In this document: positions 6,630 to 14,413 of the stretch, one piece after another
Numbering within the stretch: the first letter of the stretch is position 1
How the letters are laid out: each line of letters starts with the position of its first letter
DNA from: FEN-1219 sp035644475
Lineage (GTDB): Bacteria; Pseudomonadota; Gammaproteobacteria; Steroidobacterales; Rariloculaceae
Length of the DNA stretch: 31,948 nt
Reading direction: 5' to 3'
Assembly: GCA_035644475.1 (NCBI GenBank)
Contig: DASQOL010000042.1
Coordinates: forward strand, 1 to 31,948
Program-made: the position numbers and the translations under genes
Notes under the pieces: generated by a model
What the model was told of the DNA's origin: nothing
The model's database searches: none
Seen by the model: only the letters and a program-made list of their open reading frames with translations

Positions 6630-8864
6630 ATGCGTCCGCTCCTCTCGATCGGCGTCTTCTTTGCTCTGCTTGCCGGTGCGCCGGTCGCGCGGGCGCACGA
6701 AGTCGTGCTGCTCTACGGCCTGGACCAGCGGGTGCCCGGCTATGCCGCGCTGGTCGACGCGATCGAAGCGGAGATCGACGGAGCGCCCGACCTCGAGCAC
6801 GTAGAGATCTATCCCGAGTTTCTCGACGAGTTGCACTTCCCGGAGGAAGCGGACCAGCGAGTGTTTGCGGAATATCTGCGTAGCAAATACGCGGATGACA
6901 CCGTCGACGCCGTCGTCGCCGTCTCGAGCGGCGCCGTCGCGTTCCTAGGCTCCCATCGGGATTCCGTGTTCGTCGGAGTCCCGGTGGTTTTTTCCGCGCT
7001 GGAGACTTCGCCCTACACCGTCGACGTGCCGCCCCGGTCGAGCGCCGTGATCGTGCCGTTCGAGCCGACGAAGACGATCGAGCTCGCGAGGCGGCTGCAG
7101 CCGCGCCTCGAGAACGTGTTCGTGGTCGAGGACGACTCGGAGCGCAGCTCCAGCCGCCGCGCAGCCTTGCAGCGGGACCTGCGCGGGCTCGGCGAAGGGC
7201 TGCGTGTCGAGTATCTCGAAGGATTGTCTCTCGCCGCGCTGCTCGAGCACGTCGGACGCCTGCCGGCGAACTCGATGATTCTCTACGACGTGCTGCTCAA
7301 GGACGCCGCCGGCAGGACGCTCGACGCAACCGACGTTGCGCAGCAACTCGCCGACAACGCCAACGCGCCGGTCTACGGACTGCACGCGGCCTATGTCGGC
7401 CGCGGGATCGTCGGCGGATATCTCTCGCCGTTCGATCGAATCGGCTCCGAGGTCGGCCGCCTCGTGCTGCGCGTGCTCCGCGGCGACGCCTCGATCCCTG
7501 CAGCCACCAAGCTCGCCGCGTCCTACGTCGTGGACGCGCGCGCGATGAGCCGCTGGCGTCTCGAGCAGGCCCGCCTGCCGGTCGCCACCGATCAGCGCTT
7601 CGCATCGCCGTCGATCTGGAAGCTCTATCAGGGCTGGATCATCACGCTGCTCGTGCTCGTGGCGCTGCAATTCGCGCTGATCGTGGCGCTGCTGATTCAA
7701 TCGATCAGCCGCCGCAAGGACCGGCTGGCTCTGACCGAGGCGGCGCACCGCTTCAGGCTTGCGCGCATCGCGGGACAAGTGGGCTTCTGGCAGTGGGATC
7801 CCGCGTCCGACCGGATCGCGGTGGAGCCCGAGCTGCGAGAGTTCTTGGGCCACGACGCCGCCGCCGGCGGCCCGATCGACTGGCGCACGCACGTCTACGC
7901 GAAGGACCTGCCGAACGTGCTCAAGGCCGCGCGCAACCACCTCCGCGGCCGCAGCTCCTACTTCGAAGTGCAGCATCGCGTGCTCGATCGCGGCAACAAT
8001 CTCCGCTGGTTCCTATCGCGCGGCCAGGTGCTGCGCGACCGCGACAACCGGCCGATCCGCATGGTCGGAACCGCGATCGACATCACCGACCGCAAACGCG
8101 GCGAGGATGAGCGGGCGCGCGCGCAGCTCGAGCTCCAGGAGCAACGCGTCGAGCTCGCCCACCTCGGCCGAGCCGCAGCGGCGGGCGCGCTGTCGGTGGC
8201 GCTCGCCCACGAGCTCAAGCAGCCGCTCTCCGCGATCCTGTCGAACGCGCAGGCCGGACAGAAATACTTGGCGAAGCGCGACCTCGACCGCGCCGAGCTC
8301 GCCGCGATCCTGCTCGACATCGAGAGCGACGGCCGGCGCGCCGGCGACGTGATCCACCACCTTCGTAACCTGCTGCATCGGGGCGACGAGCACTACGAGG
8401 TCGTGCACCTGGACGCCGTCGTCGACGAGGTCTTGCATCTCGTGCACAGCGACCTCGTCGCCCGCAACGTCCGCATCCTGCTCAGCTCGATGTCCACCCT
8501 GCCCGCGATCCTAGCGGACCGCGTGCAACTCCAGCAGGTGGTCATGAACCTGCTGAACAACGCCGCGGACGCGATGACCGACATCGAGCCGCGCGACCGC
8601 AGGATCGCGATCGGCGCGACGATCGAGGAAGACCGCGTGCACGTCACGGTGGCCGACAGCGGCTGCGGTTTCGGCAAGGACAATCCCGATCGGATCTTCA
8701 AGCCGTTCGTCACGACCAAGCGCCATGGGTTGGGGTTGGGGCTGTCGATCTCGCGGTCGATCGTGGAGACGCACGGCGGGAGAATCTGGGCGGAGAACAA
8801 CGCGAACGGCGGGGCCACGATGCACGTGGAACTACCGATCGCCACGAGGTCCAAAGTCGCATGA
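6630..8864 (+). CDS. Sensor histidine kinase with ABC-substrate-binding-like sensor domain
   Basis: 744 residues. A Sec signal (MRPLLSIGVFFALLAGAPVARA) leads into a ~300-residue periplasmic domain of the ABC_sub_bind type, with the family's VFVGVPVVFSAL and APVYGLHAAYVGRGIVGGY segments. One transmembrane helix lies at about 337-361, followed by a PAS domain (~375-490, ending GTAIDITDRKR), a HisKA domain with phospho-acceptor His527 in ALAHELKQPL, and a HATPase_c domain (NLLNNAADA, DSGCGFG, GLGLGLSISRSIV). Start: ATG 6630 follows GAGGAG and gives a clean signal peptide. It overlaps the next regulator gene by 4 bp (ATGA). The ligand is unknown; a small solute bound in the periplasm is expected by family. 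A second kinase of the same architecture is at 22487-24763. Confidence 0.88.
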   Translation: MRPLLSIGVFFALLAGAPVARAHEVVLLYGLDQRVPGYAALVDAIEAEIDGAPDLEHVEIYPEFLDELHFPEEADQRVFAEYLRSKYADDTVDAVVAVSSGAVAFLGSHRDSVFVGVPVVFSALETSPYTVDVPPRSSAVIVPFEPTKTIELARRLQPRLENVFVVEDDSERSSSRRAALQRDLRGLGEGLRVEYLEGLSLAALLEHVGRLPANSMILYDVLLKDAAGRTLDATDVAQQLADNANAPVYGLHAAYVGRGIVGGYLSPFDRIGSEVGRLVLRVLRGDASIPAATKLAASYVVDARAMSRWRLEQARLPVATDQRFASPSIWKLYQGWIITLLVLVALQFALIVALLIQSISRRKDRLALTEAAHRFRLARIAGQVGFWQWDPASDRIAVEPELREFLGHDAAAGGPIDWRTHVYAKDLPNVLKAARNHLRGRSSYFEVQHRVLDRGNNLRWFLSRGQVLRDRDNRPIRMVGTAIDITDRKRGEDERARAQLELQEQRVELAHLGRAAAAGALSVALAHELKQPLSAILSNAQAGQKYLAKRDLDRAELAAILLDIESDGRRAGDVIHHLRNLLHRGDEHYEVVHLDAVVDEVLHLVHSDLVARNVRILLSSMSTLPAILADRVQLQQVVMNLLNNAADAMTDIEPRDRRIAIGATIEEDRVHVTVADSGCGFGKDNPDRIFKPFVTTKRHGLGLGLSISRSIVETHGGRIWAENNANGGATMHVELPIATRSKVA

Positions 8865-8865
8865 C
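8851..8865 (+). promoter_or_regulatory. Weak copy of the recurrent box at the kinase/regulator junction
   Basis: CCAAAGTCGCATGAC matches the box at 13 of 15 positions but has G for the last C of the GTCC core, and I see no good -10 hexamer at the usual spacing. If active, it would give a separate transcript for the regulator starting at an internal ATG (8963 or 8996). Confidence 0.25.
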
Positions 8866-9376
8866 GAACGATGATCCGGGCGCAAGGCGCCGTCGCCCTT
8901 ACCGCCTCGTATTGGACGAGAGTCGCATTGCGGGGGAAGGCGGTGTCGAGCGTAGATTAGAAATGCTGTCCGCGCGCCCCTCCCCCGCACACTCCATGGT
9001 GGCCGTCGTCGACGACGAGGAGTCCGTGCGCAGGGCTCTGGTGCGGCTCTTCGATTCCGCTAACTTCGAGGCCGAGGCCTTTCCGTCGGCGCGGGACTTC
9101 CTGCGAGCGCTCGAGGATCGCAGCTTCGACTGCCTCGTGCTCGATCTGCAGATGCCCGACATGACCGGGCTCGACCTGCAGCGCTATCTGCGCATGGTGT
9201 GCCCGAGCCTGTTCCTGCCGGTGATCATCGTCACCGCGCACGACGAGCCCGGCGTGCGCGAGATGTGCTTTGCCGCAGGCGTCCGCGCGTACCTCCGCAA
9301 GCCCGTCGAGGGCTCCGCGCTGCTCTCCGCCGTGAGCACGCTCACGGCCCGCGACGACAACGACGGGTTCGACTGA
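8861..9376 (+). CDS. Single-domain response regulator (FixJ-type receiver)
   Basis: A receiver domain with no output domain. The acidic pair is in VAVVDDEES, the phospho-acceptor Asp in LVLDLQMPDMTG, the Thr in IVTAHDE and the Lys in LRKPVE. The 171-residue form starts at the ATG overlapping the kinase stop, with GAGG 11 nt upstream, but adds a ~45-residue Arg-rich N-terminus unlike receiver proteins. ATG 8963 or 8996 would give the normal ~125 residues, so the start is uncertain. It is a close paralogue of the regulator at 20912-21304 (shared DLQMPDMTGLDLQRYLRMV). Without an output domain it probably acts in a phosphorelay or as a phosphate sink for the kinase upstream (inference). Confidence 0.85.
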   Translation: MTNDDPGARRRRPYRLVLDESRIAGEGGVERRLEMLSARPSPAHSMVAVVDDEESVRRALVRLFDSANFEAEAFPSARDFLRALEDRSFDCLVLDLQMPDMTGLDLQRYLRMVCPSLFLPVIIVTAHDEPGVREMCFAAGVRAYLRKPVEGSALLSAVSTLTARDDNDGFD

Positions 9377-9386
9377 CCGCGCCGAA

Positions 9387-9464
9387 AATAGGGACATGCT
9401 GCTTTTTCGGCGACCCGCGGCGGGCTCGTCACGCACATCGCCGAAAAAGCAGCATGTCCCTATT
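9387..9464. repeat. REP-like palindrome of the AATAGGGACATG family
   Basis: Arms 9387-9413 and 9438-9464 are perfect 27-bp inverted repeats separated by 24 nt. Each arm runs from AATAGGGACATG to TTTTTCGGCGA. It sits between two convergent genes and could act as a bidirectional terminator. On the minus strand the TAG in GAATAGGGACATG is the stop codon of the HdeD-like gene, so the element forms that gene's C-terminus. A relative with arms of the same plan lies at 29503-29660. Confidence 0.85.
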
Positions 9465-10053
9465 CGCGGCGCGGGGGGAGCTCGTGCGACAGGCTCGCGC
9501 CGTTCGAGCGCTCGAGCCAGAAGCCGGTCGAGATGTAGGCCAATCCGAGGAGCACCGCGAAGCCGGCGATCAGCCCGACCACGGCCAGCGCGCCGGACCC
9601 GAGATTCGACAGCAGCAACGCGCCGAACACGAGCGACACCGCGCCGATCGCCGCGAAGATCCAGGAGCCGCGCCGGCGGGAGCCGAGCTCCATCGCGAGC
9701 AACATCTGGAGCACGCCCCGCGCGATCGCCCACACCGCCACGATCACGAGCAGCGTGAGGCCGTTGACGTTCGGATGCAGCATGGCGACCGAGCCGATCG
9801 TGACGCCGACCGCGCCGTCGAGGATGTGGAACAGCCTGTGGCCGTGCGTGAACGCGAGGGCGAGCGCCAGCAAGCCGTCCGCGAAGAACCACGACCCGAC
9901 GAATATCACGAGCACGAGCAGCGAAACGTCCGGCCACACGAGTATCGCCACGCCGAAGAGGACCGACAGCACGCCGCGCAGCAAGAAGGCCCACCATCGC
10001 GCCGCGAGCGACGCGCGCAGCCGCTCTGCGTCGTCAGCGCGCATGGCACGCAC
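9460..10053 (-). CDS. HdeD-family membrane protein (first copy)
   Basis: A 197-residue inner-membrane protein with about six hydrophobic segments in three similar hairpins (WWAFLLRGVLSVLFGVAILVWP, a second pair around VGVTIGSVAML, a third around IGAVSLVFGALLL), the pattern of the HdeD/DUF308 family. Escherichia coli HdeD contributes to acid resistance at high cell density; here only the fold is inferred. The stop codon TAG is supplied by the adjacent REP-like palindrome. ATG 10044 is an alternative start and neither has a clear ribosome site. It follows the DUF202 gene by 68 bp on the same strand and probably shares its promoter. A second HdeD-like gene is at 18380. Confidence 0.8.
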   Translation of the reverse strand: MRAMRADDAERLRASLAARWWAFLLRGVLSVLFGVAILVWPDVSLLVLVIFVGSWFFADGLLALALAFTHGHRLFHILDGAVGVTIGSVAMLHPNVNGLTLLVIVAVWAIARGVLQMLLAMELGSRRRGSWIFAAIGAVSLVFGALLLSNLGSGALAVVGLIAGFAVLLGLAYISTGFWLERSNGASLSHELPPRRE

Positions 10054-10121
10054 CGCTGCGAGATCTGGACCGACACCGCGAAGCCGACGGCCAGGGTGCG
10101 GGTGCGCGGTTCACGCTCGAG

Positions 10122-10580
10122 CTACAGGGCGCGGGTGATGACGGTGACGAACGCGAACAGCCCGACGAAGATCATGGCGATCGTGATCGCGAACACCGGC
10201 GTCCGGTGGGGCGCCTCGCCGCCCTCGCCCGCGAGCGGTTTATAGGCGTCCCACATGTAGCGCACCATCGCCCGGTATTGATGGGCCGTGATCACGAGCA
10301 CGAGCACGCCGGTGCCGATCAGAGTCAGGCCGACGTAGCGCGGCGTGTGCGCGTGCGCCGCGGGCGCGACACCTTCCATGCCGTTCAAGCGCTCGAAGAA
10401 TTGCACGATCGTGAAGCCGAAACCGATCAAGGACACCGCCGTGCGCACCCACGAGGTAGCGGTGCGCTCGAGCGCCAACCGCGTCCTTATCCACGCGAAA
10501 TGGCTATCCGCGGTGACCTTTATCTGAAACCGCGCCTCGGGTGCGGCTTCCGTTGCGCTTTTGACTTCGGTTGCAGCCAT
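10122..10580 (-). CDS. DUF202-family small membrane protein
   Basis: 152 residues. A soluble N-terminus is followed by FAWIRTRLALERTATSWVRTAVSLIGFGFTI, the hallmark of DUF202 (YidH-like) proteins, and three transmembrane helices (about 64-82, 100-120 and 133-151). The function of the family is not established. I took ATG 10580 because GGTGGG lies just upstream and it starts just before the conserved part. Upstream sequence holds two copies of the recurrent box on the same strand (10635 and 10790). It probably forms an operon with the HdeD-like gene downstream. Confidence 0.8.
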   Translation of the reverse strand: MAATEVKSATEAAPEARFQIKVTADSHFAWIRTRLALERTATSWVRTAVSLIGFGFTIVQFFERLNGMEGVAPAAHAHTPRYVGLTLIGTGVLVLVITAHQYRAMVRYMWDAYKPLAGEGGEAPHRTPVFAITIAMIFVGLFAFVTVITRAL

Positions 10581-10609
10581 TTGCCCACCTTCGAAAACTC
10601 CGTGCTCCA

Positions 10610-10649
10610 CTATTCGCGGCTTCGGAACCGCCCAGCCATTGGACGTTGG
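10610..10649 (-). promoter_or_regulatory. Recurrent box and -10-like element before DUF202/HdeD operon
   Basis: On the minus strand CCAACGTCCAATGGC occupies 10649-10635. GAATAG (10615-10610) starts 25 nt after the GTCC core. The predicted transcript begins ~20-25 nt before the GGTGGG ribosome site and ATG 10580. Confidence 0.55.
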
Positions 10650-10789
10650 TCTCAACGAGGAGCGCGCCCCAAATCGCGGACAAAAGAAGGCATCGGGTCG
10701 CTCCTGCGGGGGACAGCCGGAGCGACCGCGATGCAAGGGGAGTTATCTAAGGATGCGCGGGAGAATGGTGCGCGTTCTTGAAGCAAGCG

Positions 10790-10804
10790 GCGATAGGACT
10801 TTGG
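10790..10804 (-). promoter_or_regulatory. Second, upstream copy of the recurrent box
   Basis: Minus-strand CCAAAGTCCTATCGC at 10804-10790, 155 bp upstream of the copy at 10635 and just after the DUF333 stop. The -10 position (GCACCAT) is poor, so it may be an extra regulator site rather than a core promoter. Confidence 0.45.
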
Positions 10805-10829
10805 TCTCACACGCCGATCCAGAAGGCGG

Positions 10830-11294
10830 TCAGCGCGGGCAGGCTCCTGCGAAATATTCGTCAGCGTCGCAGACAATGCCGCCGCGCAGCGTGCAGCTCC
10901 CGCGCTCGTCGACGCTGCCGCTTCCCGCCGTGATCGCGTAGGCGCCGCCGGTGAGCGCGCAGTAGCGTGCGGCCGCCGTCATGTAGCCCGTGACCTTCAG
11001 GCCGCCGGGCGCGCACTGGCCGCGCAGCAGCGCCCACTCCTCGCACTGGCGATTGTCGGTGAACGTGCACACGCCGTATTCGCCGCCGTCGGGGCGCTTC
11101 TCGATTTGCAGCGCGCCGCCGGCGTCGACGCACGCTTCCGACGCGGGATTCGCTCGCTGCGTCCGCGGTGCCGCGGCCGCGGCGCCCTCGAGCTCGCGCC
11201 GCGGGCCGGCGCCGGCGGAAGACTCCCGGTCGCTGCACGCCGCGAGCAGCAGCGGCGCGACGGCGAGCAGCAGCGCGGACGCGCGCGGCGGCAT
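10830..11294 (-). CDS. Lipoprotein with two DUF333 repeats
   Basis: 154 residues. The signal peptide ends in a lipobox (APLLLAAC), so Cys20 should be lipidated. Two DUF333-type units follow: ANPASEACVDAGGALQIEKR...GGEYGVCTFTDNRQCEEWALLRGQC, and a more diverged one beginning ARYCALTGGAYAI and ending CDADEYFAGAC. The Cys spacing suggests disulfides in the periplasm. DUF333 proteins are often annotated as putative hemolysins, but I know of no firm function. It lies between the LysR gene and the DUF202 gene on the same strand, 85 bp after the former, and I found no recurrent box directly upstream. Confidence 0.8.
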   Translation of the reverse strand: MPPRASALLLAVAPLLLAACSDRESSAGAGPRRELEGAAAAAPRTQRANPASEACVDAGGALQIEKRPDGGEYGVCTFTDNRQCEEWALLRGQCAPGGLKVTGYMTAAARYCALTGGAYAITAGSGSVDERGSCTLRGGIVCDADEYFAGACPR

Positions 11295-11379
11295 CAGCGG
11301 ACGGGCGCGGTCCGGCCGCGCGCGCCTCCCGTCGGTCTCGCCTCCGCGCGAGACTCGCCGCCGATCGGCGCCGCCCCGC

Positions 11380-12339
11380 TCACGACGCGGCCGCGAGCTT
11401 ATCGTCCGCCGCGAAGATCGCGCTGTGCTCCAGGATGAACTCGCTCGCGTCGTGCTGCTGCACCGCCGTGATGAACACGCTCGCGAGCGGCGACAGCGTG
11501 GCGCCCTTCACCTTCGCGATGCCGAGCTTCGAGCCGAACACGGGCGGCAGGTGATACGGCAGGATCACGACCTGGCCGAAGCGTACCTCGTCGATGATCG
11601 CCTCGGGCGTCGCGAAGCCCACACAGTCGCTGTTCCGCACCACGGACGACAGCAGCGAGATGTCGTCGGCGAGCAGCGTCATGCGTTGCTTCGTCGTTTC
11701 TTCTTCGTGCAGGATCTGCCTCGCCGCCTCTTGCTGCTCCGGCCGCGGGTTCGGAAAGCCGAGCGGGAACCGCAGCACGTCGCCGGCGCGTAGCTCGCGC
11801 GCGTGCGCGAGCGGATGACCCGTGCGGCAATAGAGCACGGTCGGGCGCTCCTTCAGCGGAATGATGTCGAGCACGTCGTCGCGATTCGCCGAGCTGTCGC
11901 CGATGAACAAGTCGATCTCGCCGGCGAGCAGCAGCTCGCGCAGCCGCTGCACGTGATCGATAGTGACCGCGATCCGGAAGTGCGACTCGTTGCCGCAGAG
12001 CTGGGCCAACGTCGGACCGAGGATCGTGCGCGCAGGATACGGGCCGGCGCCGACCCGCAGGTCGCCGACCTCGAGCGTCGTCATCTTCTGTAGATCGCGC
12101 CTCAGGTCCTGCTCGCGCGTGAGCAGCTCCTCCGCGTGCTTCAGCACGAGATCGCCGAAGGCCGTGGGGACTGTGCCGCGCGCCTGCCGGTCGAACAGCT
12201 TCACGCCGAGCTCACGCTCGAGCGTTTGAATGCTGCGCGTCAACGCAGGCTGCGTGAGCCCGAGAGTCGCGGCCGCGCGCGCAAAATTGTGCTCGCGTCC
12301 GAGCGCCATCGCATGTTGTAGTCTCGTGAGATTGAGCAT
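11380..12339 (-). CDS. LysR-family transcriptional regulator
   Basis: 319 residues. The N-terminal winged helix-turn-helix (residues 1-60) is canonical: LTRLQHAMALGREHNFARAAATLGLTQPALTRSIQTLERELGVKLFDR. The rest is the periplasmic-binding-like effector domain (LRVGAGPYPARTILGP, EIDLFIGDSS, PLGFPNPRPEQQ). ATG 12339 places the HTH at the usual distance; the longer frame upstream is Arg-rich non-coding sequence. LysR proteins usually control a divergent neighbour. Here the divergent gene starts at 12629 and encodes a small secreted protein, so that is the default target, together with self-repression. The inducer is not predictable. Confidence 0.9.
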   Translation of the reverse strand: MLNLTRLQHAMALGREHNFARAAATLGLTQPALTRSIQTLERELGVKLFDRQARGTVPTAFGDLVLKHAEELLTREQDLRRDLQKMTTLEVGDLRVGAGPYPARTILGPTLAQLCGNESHFRIAVTIDHVQRLRELLLAGEIDLFIGDSSANRDDVLDIIPLKERPTVLYCRTGHPLAHARELRAGDVLRFPLGFPNPRPEQQEAARQILHEEETTKQRMTLLADDISLLSSVVRNSDCVGFATPEAIIDEVRFGQVVILPYHLPPVFGSKLGIAKVKGATLSPLASVFITAVQQHDASEFILEHSAIFAADDKLAAAS

Positions 12340-12508
12340 GTGCCGCCCACCTTGTCGTTCGAGGTGTATTGTGTCTCGCGAACGGCCGGCTCGCGTGACG
12401 CCGCGTGGCGTTTCACGCATAGCGGGCCGGCCGCGGTCGACGACTCGCCGAGGGCCGCGAATCGCCGCACAACACAATCGCGCACCCACGCTCGGCAGCT
12501 GAATCGGC

Positions 12509-12549
12509 CCTTGGTCCCATTGCTGCTCCTCGCTTCGCGAGCCGATGCT
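12509..12549 (+). promoter_or_regulatory. Recurrent box before the small secreted protein gene
   Basis: CCTTGGTCCCATTGC at 12509-12523. The sequence about 24-26 nt after the core is CCGATGCT (12542-12549), resembling the GATGAT at the DUF481 gene. Same strand as, and ~105 bp upstream of, ATG 12629. Confidence 0.5.
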
Positions 12550-12628
12550 GCGGCGCAGTGGCGCGCCTGCTCGCGTCACTCGCGAAGCTGCTCGACGACG
12601 TCGCCAACACACTGTTCGGAGCCTGCAC

Positions 12629-13054
12629 ATGCTCAAACGAAAATGCATCGGCTCGGTTCTGTTCCTCCTTCCGACCGCACTCCTTGCGGACGATCTCACG
12701 GGCTACACGCGGTTCGTTTGCACGAGTTGGCATGCCGCGCGCTGCACGGCCGACGGCGACTGCGAGAGCGTACCGCCTTGGAAGCTCAACATTCCGGACT
12801 TCGTGCGGCTCGACCTCGGCGCAAAGGTGATCGCGACGACGGCGGCTGCGTCGGAGGATCGCACCACGCAGATCGACGGCACGCAGCGGGCCAACGGGTT
12901 GATCGTCCTGCACGGCATGCAGGGGCAGCGCGCGTGGAGCTGGGTGATCAACGAGTCGAGCGGCGAGGGCACGCTCACGACCAGCTCGGATGGCGACGGC
13001 GTCGTGATCTTCAGCGCGTGTACACCCATCGAGCGCCTGGAAAAGCCGCGATGA
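12629..13054 (+). CDS. Small secreted protein of unknown function
   Basis: 141 residues that I do not recognise. It begins MLKRKCIGSVLFLLPTALLA, a Sec signal peptide with probable cleavage before DDLTGY, so the mature protein of ~120 residues is periplasmic. It contains three Cys early in the mature part (FVCTSWHAARCTADGDCES), consistent with disulfides, and a beta-rich remainder (IVLHGMQGQRAWSWVINESSGEGTL). Codon use looks coding. It is divergent from the LysR gene, and a copy of the recurrent box precedes it. Confidence 0.7.
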   Translation: MLKRKCIGSVLFLLPTALLADDLTGYTRFVCTSWHAARCTADGDCESVPPWKLNIPDFVRLDLGAKVIATTAAASEDRTTQIDGTQRANGLIVLHGMQGQRAWSWVINESSGEGTLTTSSDGDGVVIFSACTPIERLEKPR

Positions 13055-13276
13055 GGTCGTCGGCGGGAGAATGTGTCCCTCGAGTCGGTTTCGCGCGCAC
13101 CGGTTGCCGCGAAGCGACAACGCGCCGCGGCGGCCGCGACGGACGGCGGCTTCGCGCGGTCGGACGCCGGCCGTTCCTTGATCCGCGGGACATCCCTGGA
13201 CAATCGAAGCCAATCCGAATCCGCTTCCGGAAGCTTGCTAACAACCGAATCGTTCAGCTACTGTAGCAGTCGCAGA

Positions 13277-13609
13277 ATGTTAGCCAGCGCATCTAGTTCG
13301 GGTGTCGTGAAAGTCAGAGACATAATCTCGAATTGGCCCCTGCAGAAGTGGACAGCGGACGACGCCGGAAGCGGGAGCCTCCGCGACGAGCCGGATCAAC
13401 TACGGCTGTTGTGGTTCAGCTCGCCGGACACGGAAGGTTGGTTCCGCGTCACCGCCACCGACCCCCAGCAGCGCGGCTGGTCCACGTTTTGCCGCATCGA
13501 GAACGCCTCTCAGTGGCCGCTGCTCGAGATCACGTTGAGCGCGAAGCTCCGCGCGTCGCTCGCCGAGATCGGCGCGATCGACCTCGCGGCGGGCGACGAA
13601 GCCGAGTGA
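13277..13609 (+). CDS. Hypothetical protein, start uncertain
   Basis: About 110 residues with no family I recognise. The central part reads like real protein (GWFRVTATDPQQRGWSTFC, then PLLEITLSAKLRASLAEIG) and ends at TGA 13607-13609, one base before the convergent DUF3313 stop. The Ser-rich N-terminus from ATG 13277 is less convincing, and a GTG near 13306 is an alternative. No signal peptide or membrane segment is seen, so the product is probably cytoplasmic. Confidence 0.55.
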   Translation: MLASASSSGVVKVRDIISNWPLQKWTADDAGSGSLRDEPDQLRLLWFSSPDTEGWFRVTATDPQQRGWSTFCRIENASQWPLLEITLSAKLRASLAEIGAIDLAAGDEAE

Positions 13610-13610
13610 C

Positions 13611-14309
13611 CTAACCCTCGGTCACCACCGTTATCTCGTCGAGACGCTTGCGAAGCAGTATCGCCCAGCTGGTCGCGAGCTGACGCACCTCCGACCAGGT
13701 CGTGACCGAGCTCGCCTTGATGCCCACGCCCACGCGCTCCGCCGCGCGGCGATCCGCCGCTCGCGCGAGGACCTCGTTGGTGGTCGCGTCGCGTAGCTCG
13801 AACACCAAGGTCGCCTCTCCCACCGAGCTCAAGTAGACGTCGTAGCGCCCCGGCTCGTTCAGCGGCGGCACGCGCGAGACCACGTCGACCAGCGTGCCGA
13901 ACAGCACCAGCGTGTGCGGCCCGGGCTGCGTCACGAGCTCGTAGCGCTCCGACTTGCCGAGCTCCTTGCGAAACGCCTCCGTGACCGTTTCGACGAGCTT
14001 GGCCTTGTTTTCGTCGCTGATGGGGAACTCGGTGTCGTCGTCCGCTCCGGGACGGTACCGCTTACCCGCGTTGTCCACCTGGCGATACTGGATCTCGGCG
14101 CCCTTGAGCATCAGCTTCTTGTAGGGCCTGAGATCGAGGTCCGGCTTCACCCAGGCGGCGTCCATCGTCGATTTGTCGACGCGATGCAGGCCGTCGGCCG
14201 TGATCTCGGCGTCCGGGCCCGTCTGGACGCGGGGCTTGCCATCGACGCCGAACGAATAGACGAGCGCGAAGCTCGTGACGAGGAACAGGACGGGAACGGC
14301 TTGACGCAT
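13611..14309 (-). CDS. DUF3313-like exported protein
   Basis: 232 residues. An N-terminal hydrophobic stretch (MRQAVPVLFLVTSFALVYSFG) acts as signal or anchor; there is no lipobox Cys, although DUF3313 proteins are usually lipoproteins. The body fits that family: WVKPDLDLRPYKKLMLKGAEIQYR, a TEAFRKELGKSERYELV helix, LVLFGTLVDVVSRVPP, and a C-terminal VTTWSEVRQLATSWAILLRKRLDE helix. The ATG at 14309 has GGAGGATC 5 nt upstream. The same frame stays open upstream into the frameshifted barrel gene, but that is an artefact of the shift. A copy of the recurrent box lies 70 bp upstream. Function unknown. Confidence 0.75.
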   Translation of the reverse strand: MRQAVPVLFLVTSFALVYSFGVDGKPRVQTGPDAEITADGLHRVDKSTMDAAWVKPDLDLRPYKKLMLKGAEIQYRQVDNAGKRYRPGADDDTEFPISDENKAKLVETVTEAFRKELGKSERYELVTQPGPHTLVLFGTLVDVVSRVPPLNEPGRYDVYLSSVGEATLVFELRDATTNEVLARAADRRAAERVGVGIKASSVTTWSEVRQLATSWAILLRKRLDEITVVTEG

Positions 14310-14378
14310 GACGAGATCCTCCGGTGGGAGCGGCGGACTACTTTGGTATGCGGATGGTCCGACGCCGCGGCCGAGCGG

Positions 14379-14393
14379 CCAATGAGCCTTTGG
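14379..14393 (-). promoter_or_regulatory. Recurrent box before the DUF3313 gene
   Basis: Minus-strand CCAAAGGCTCATTGG at 14393-14379, a near-perfect CCAA/TTGG palindrome with one core change (GGCT for GTCC). The -10 position (GGACCATCC, from 14360 down) is weak. It lies between the barrel stop and ATG 14309. Confidence 0.45.
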
Positions 14394-14413
14394 ACCTAGC
14401 AGGCGGGTTGCGC

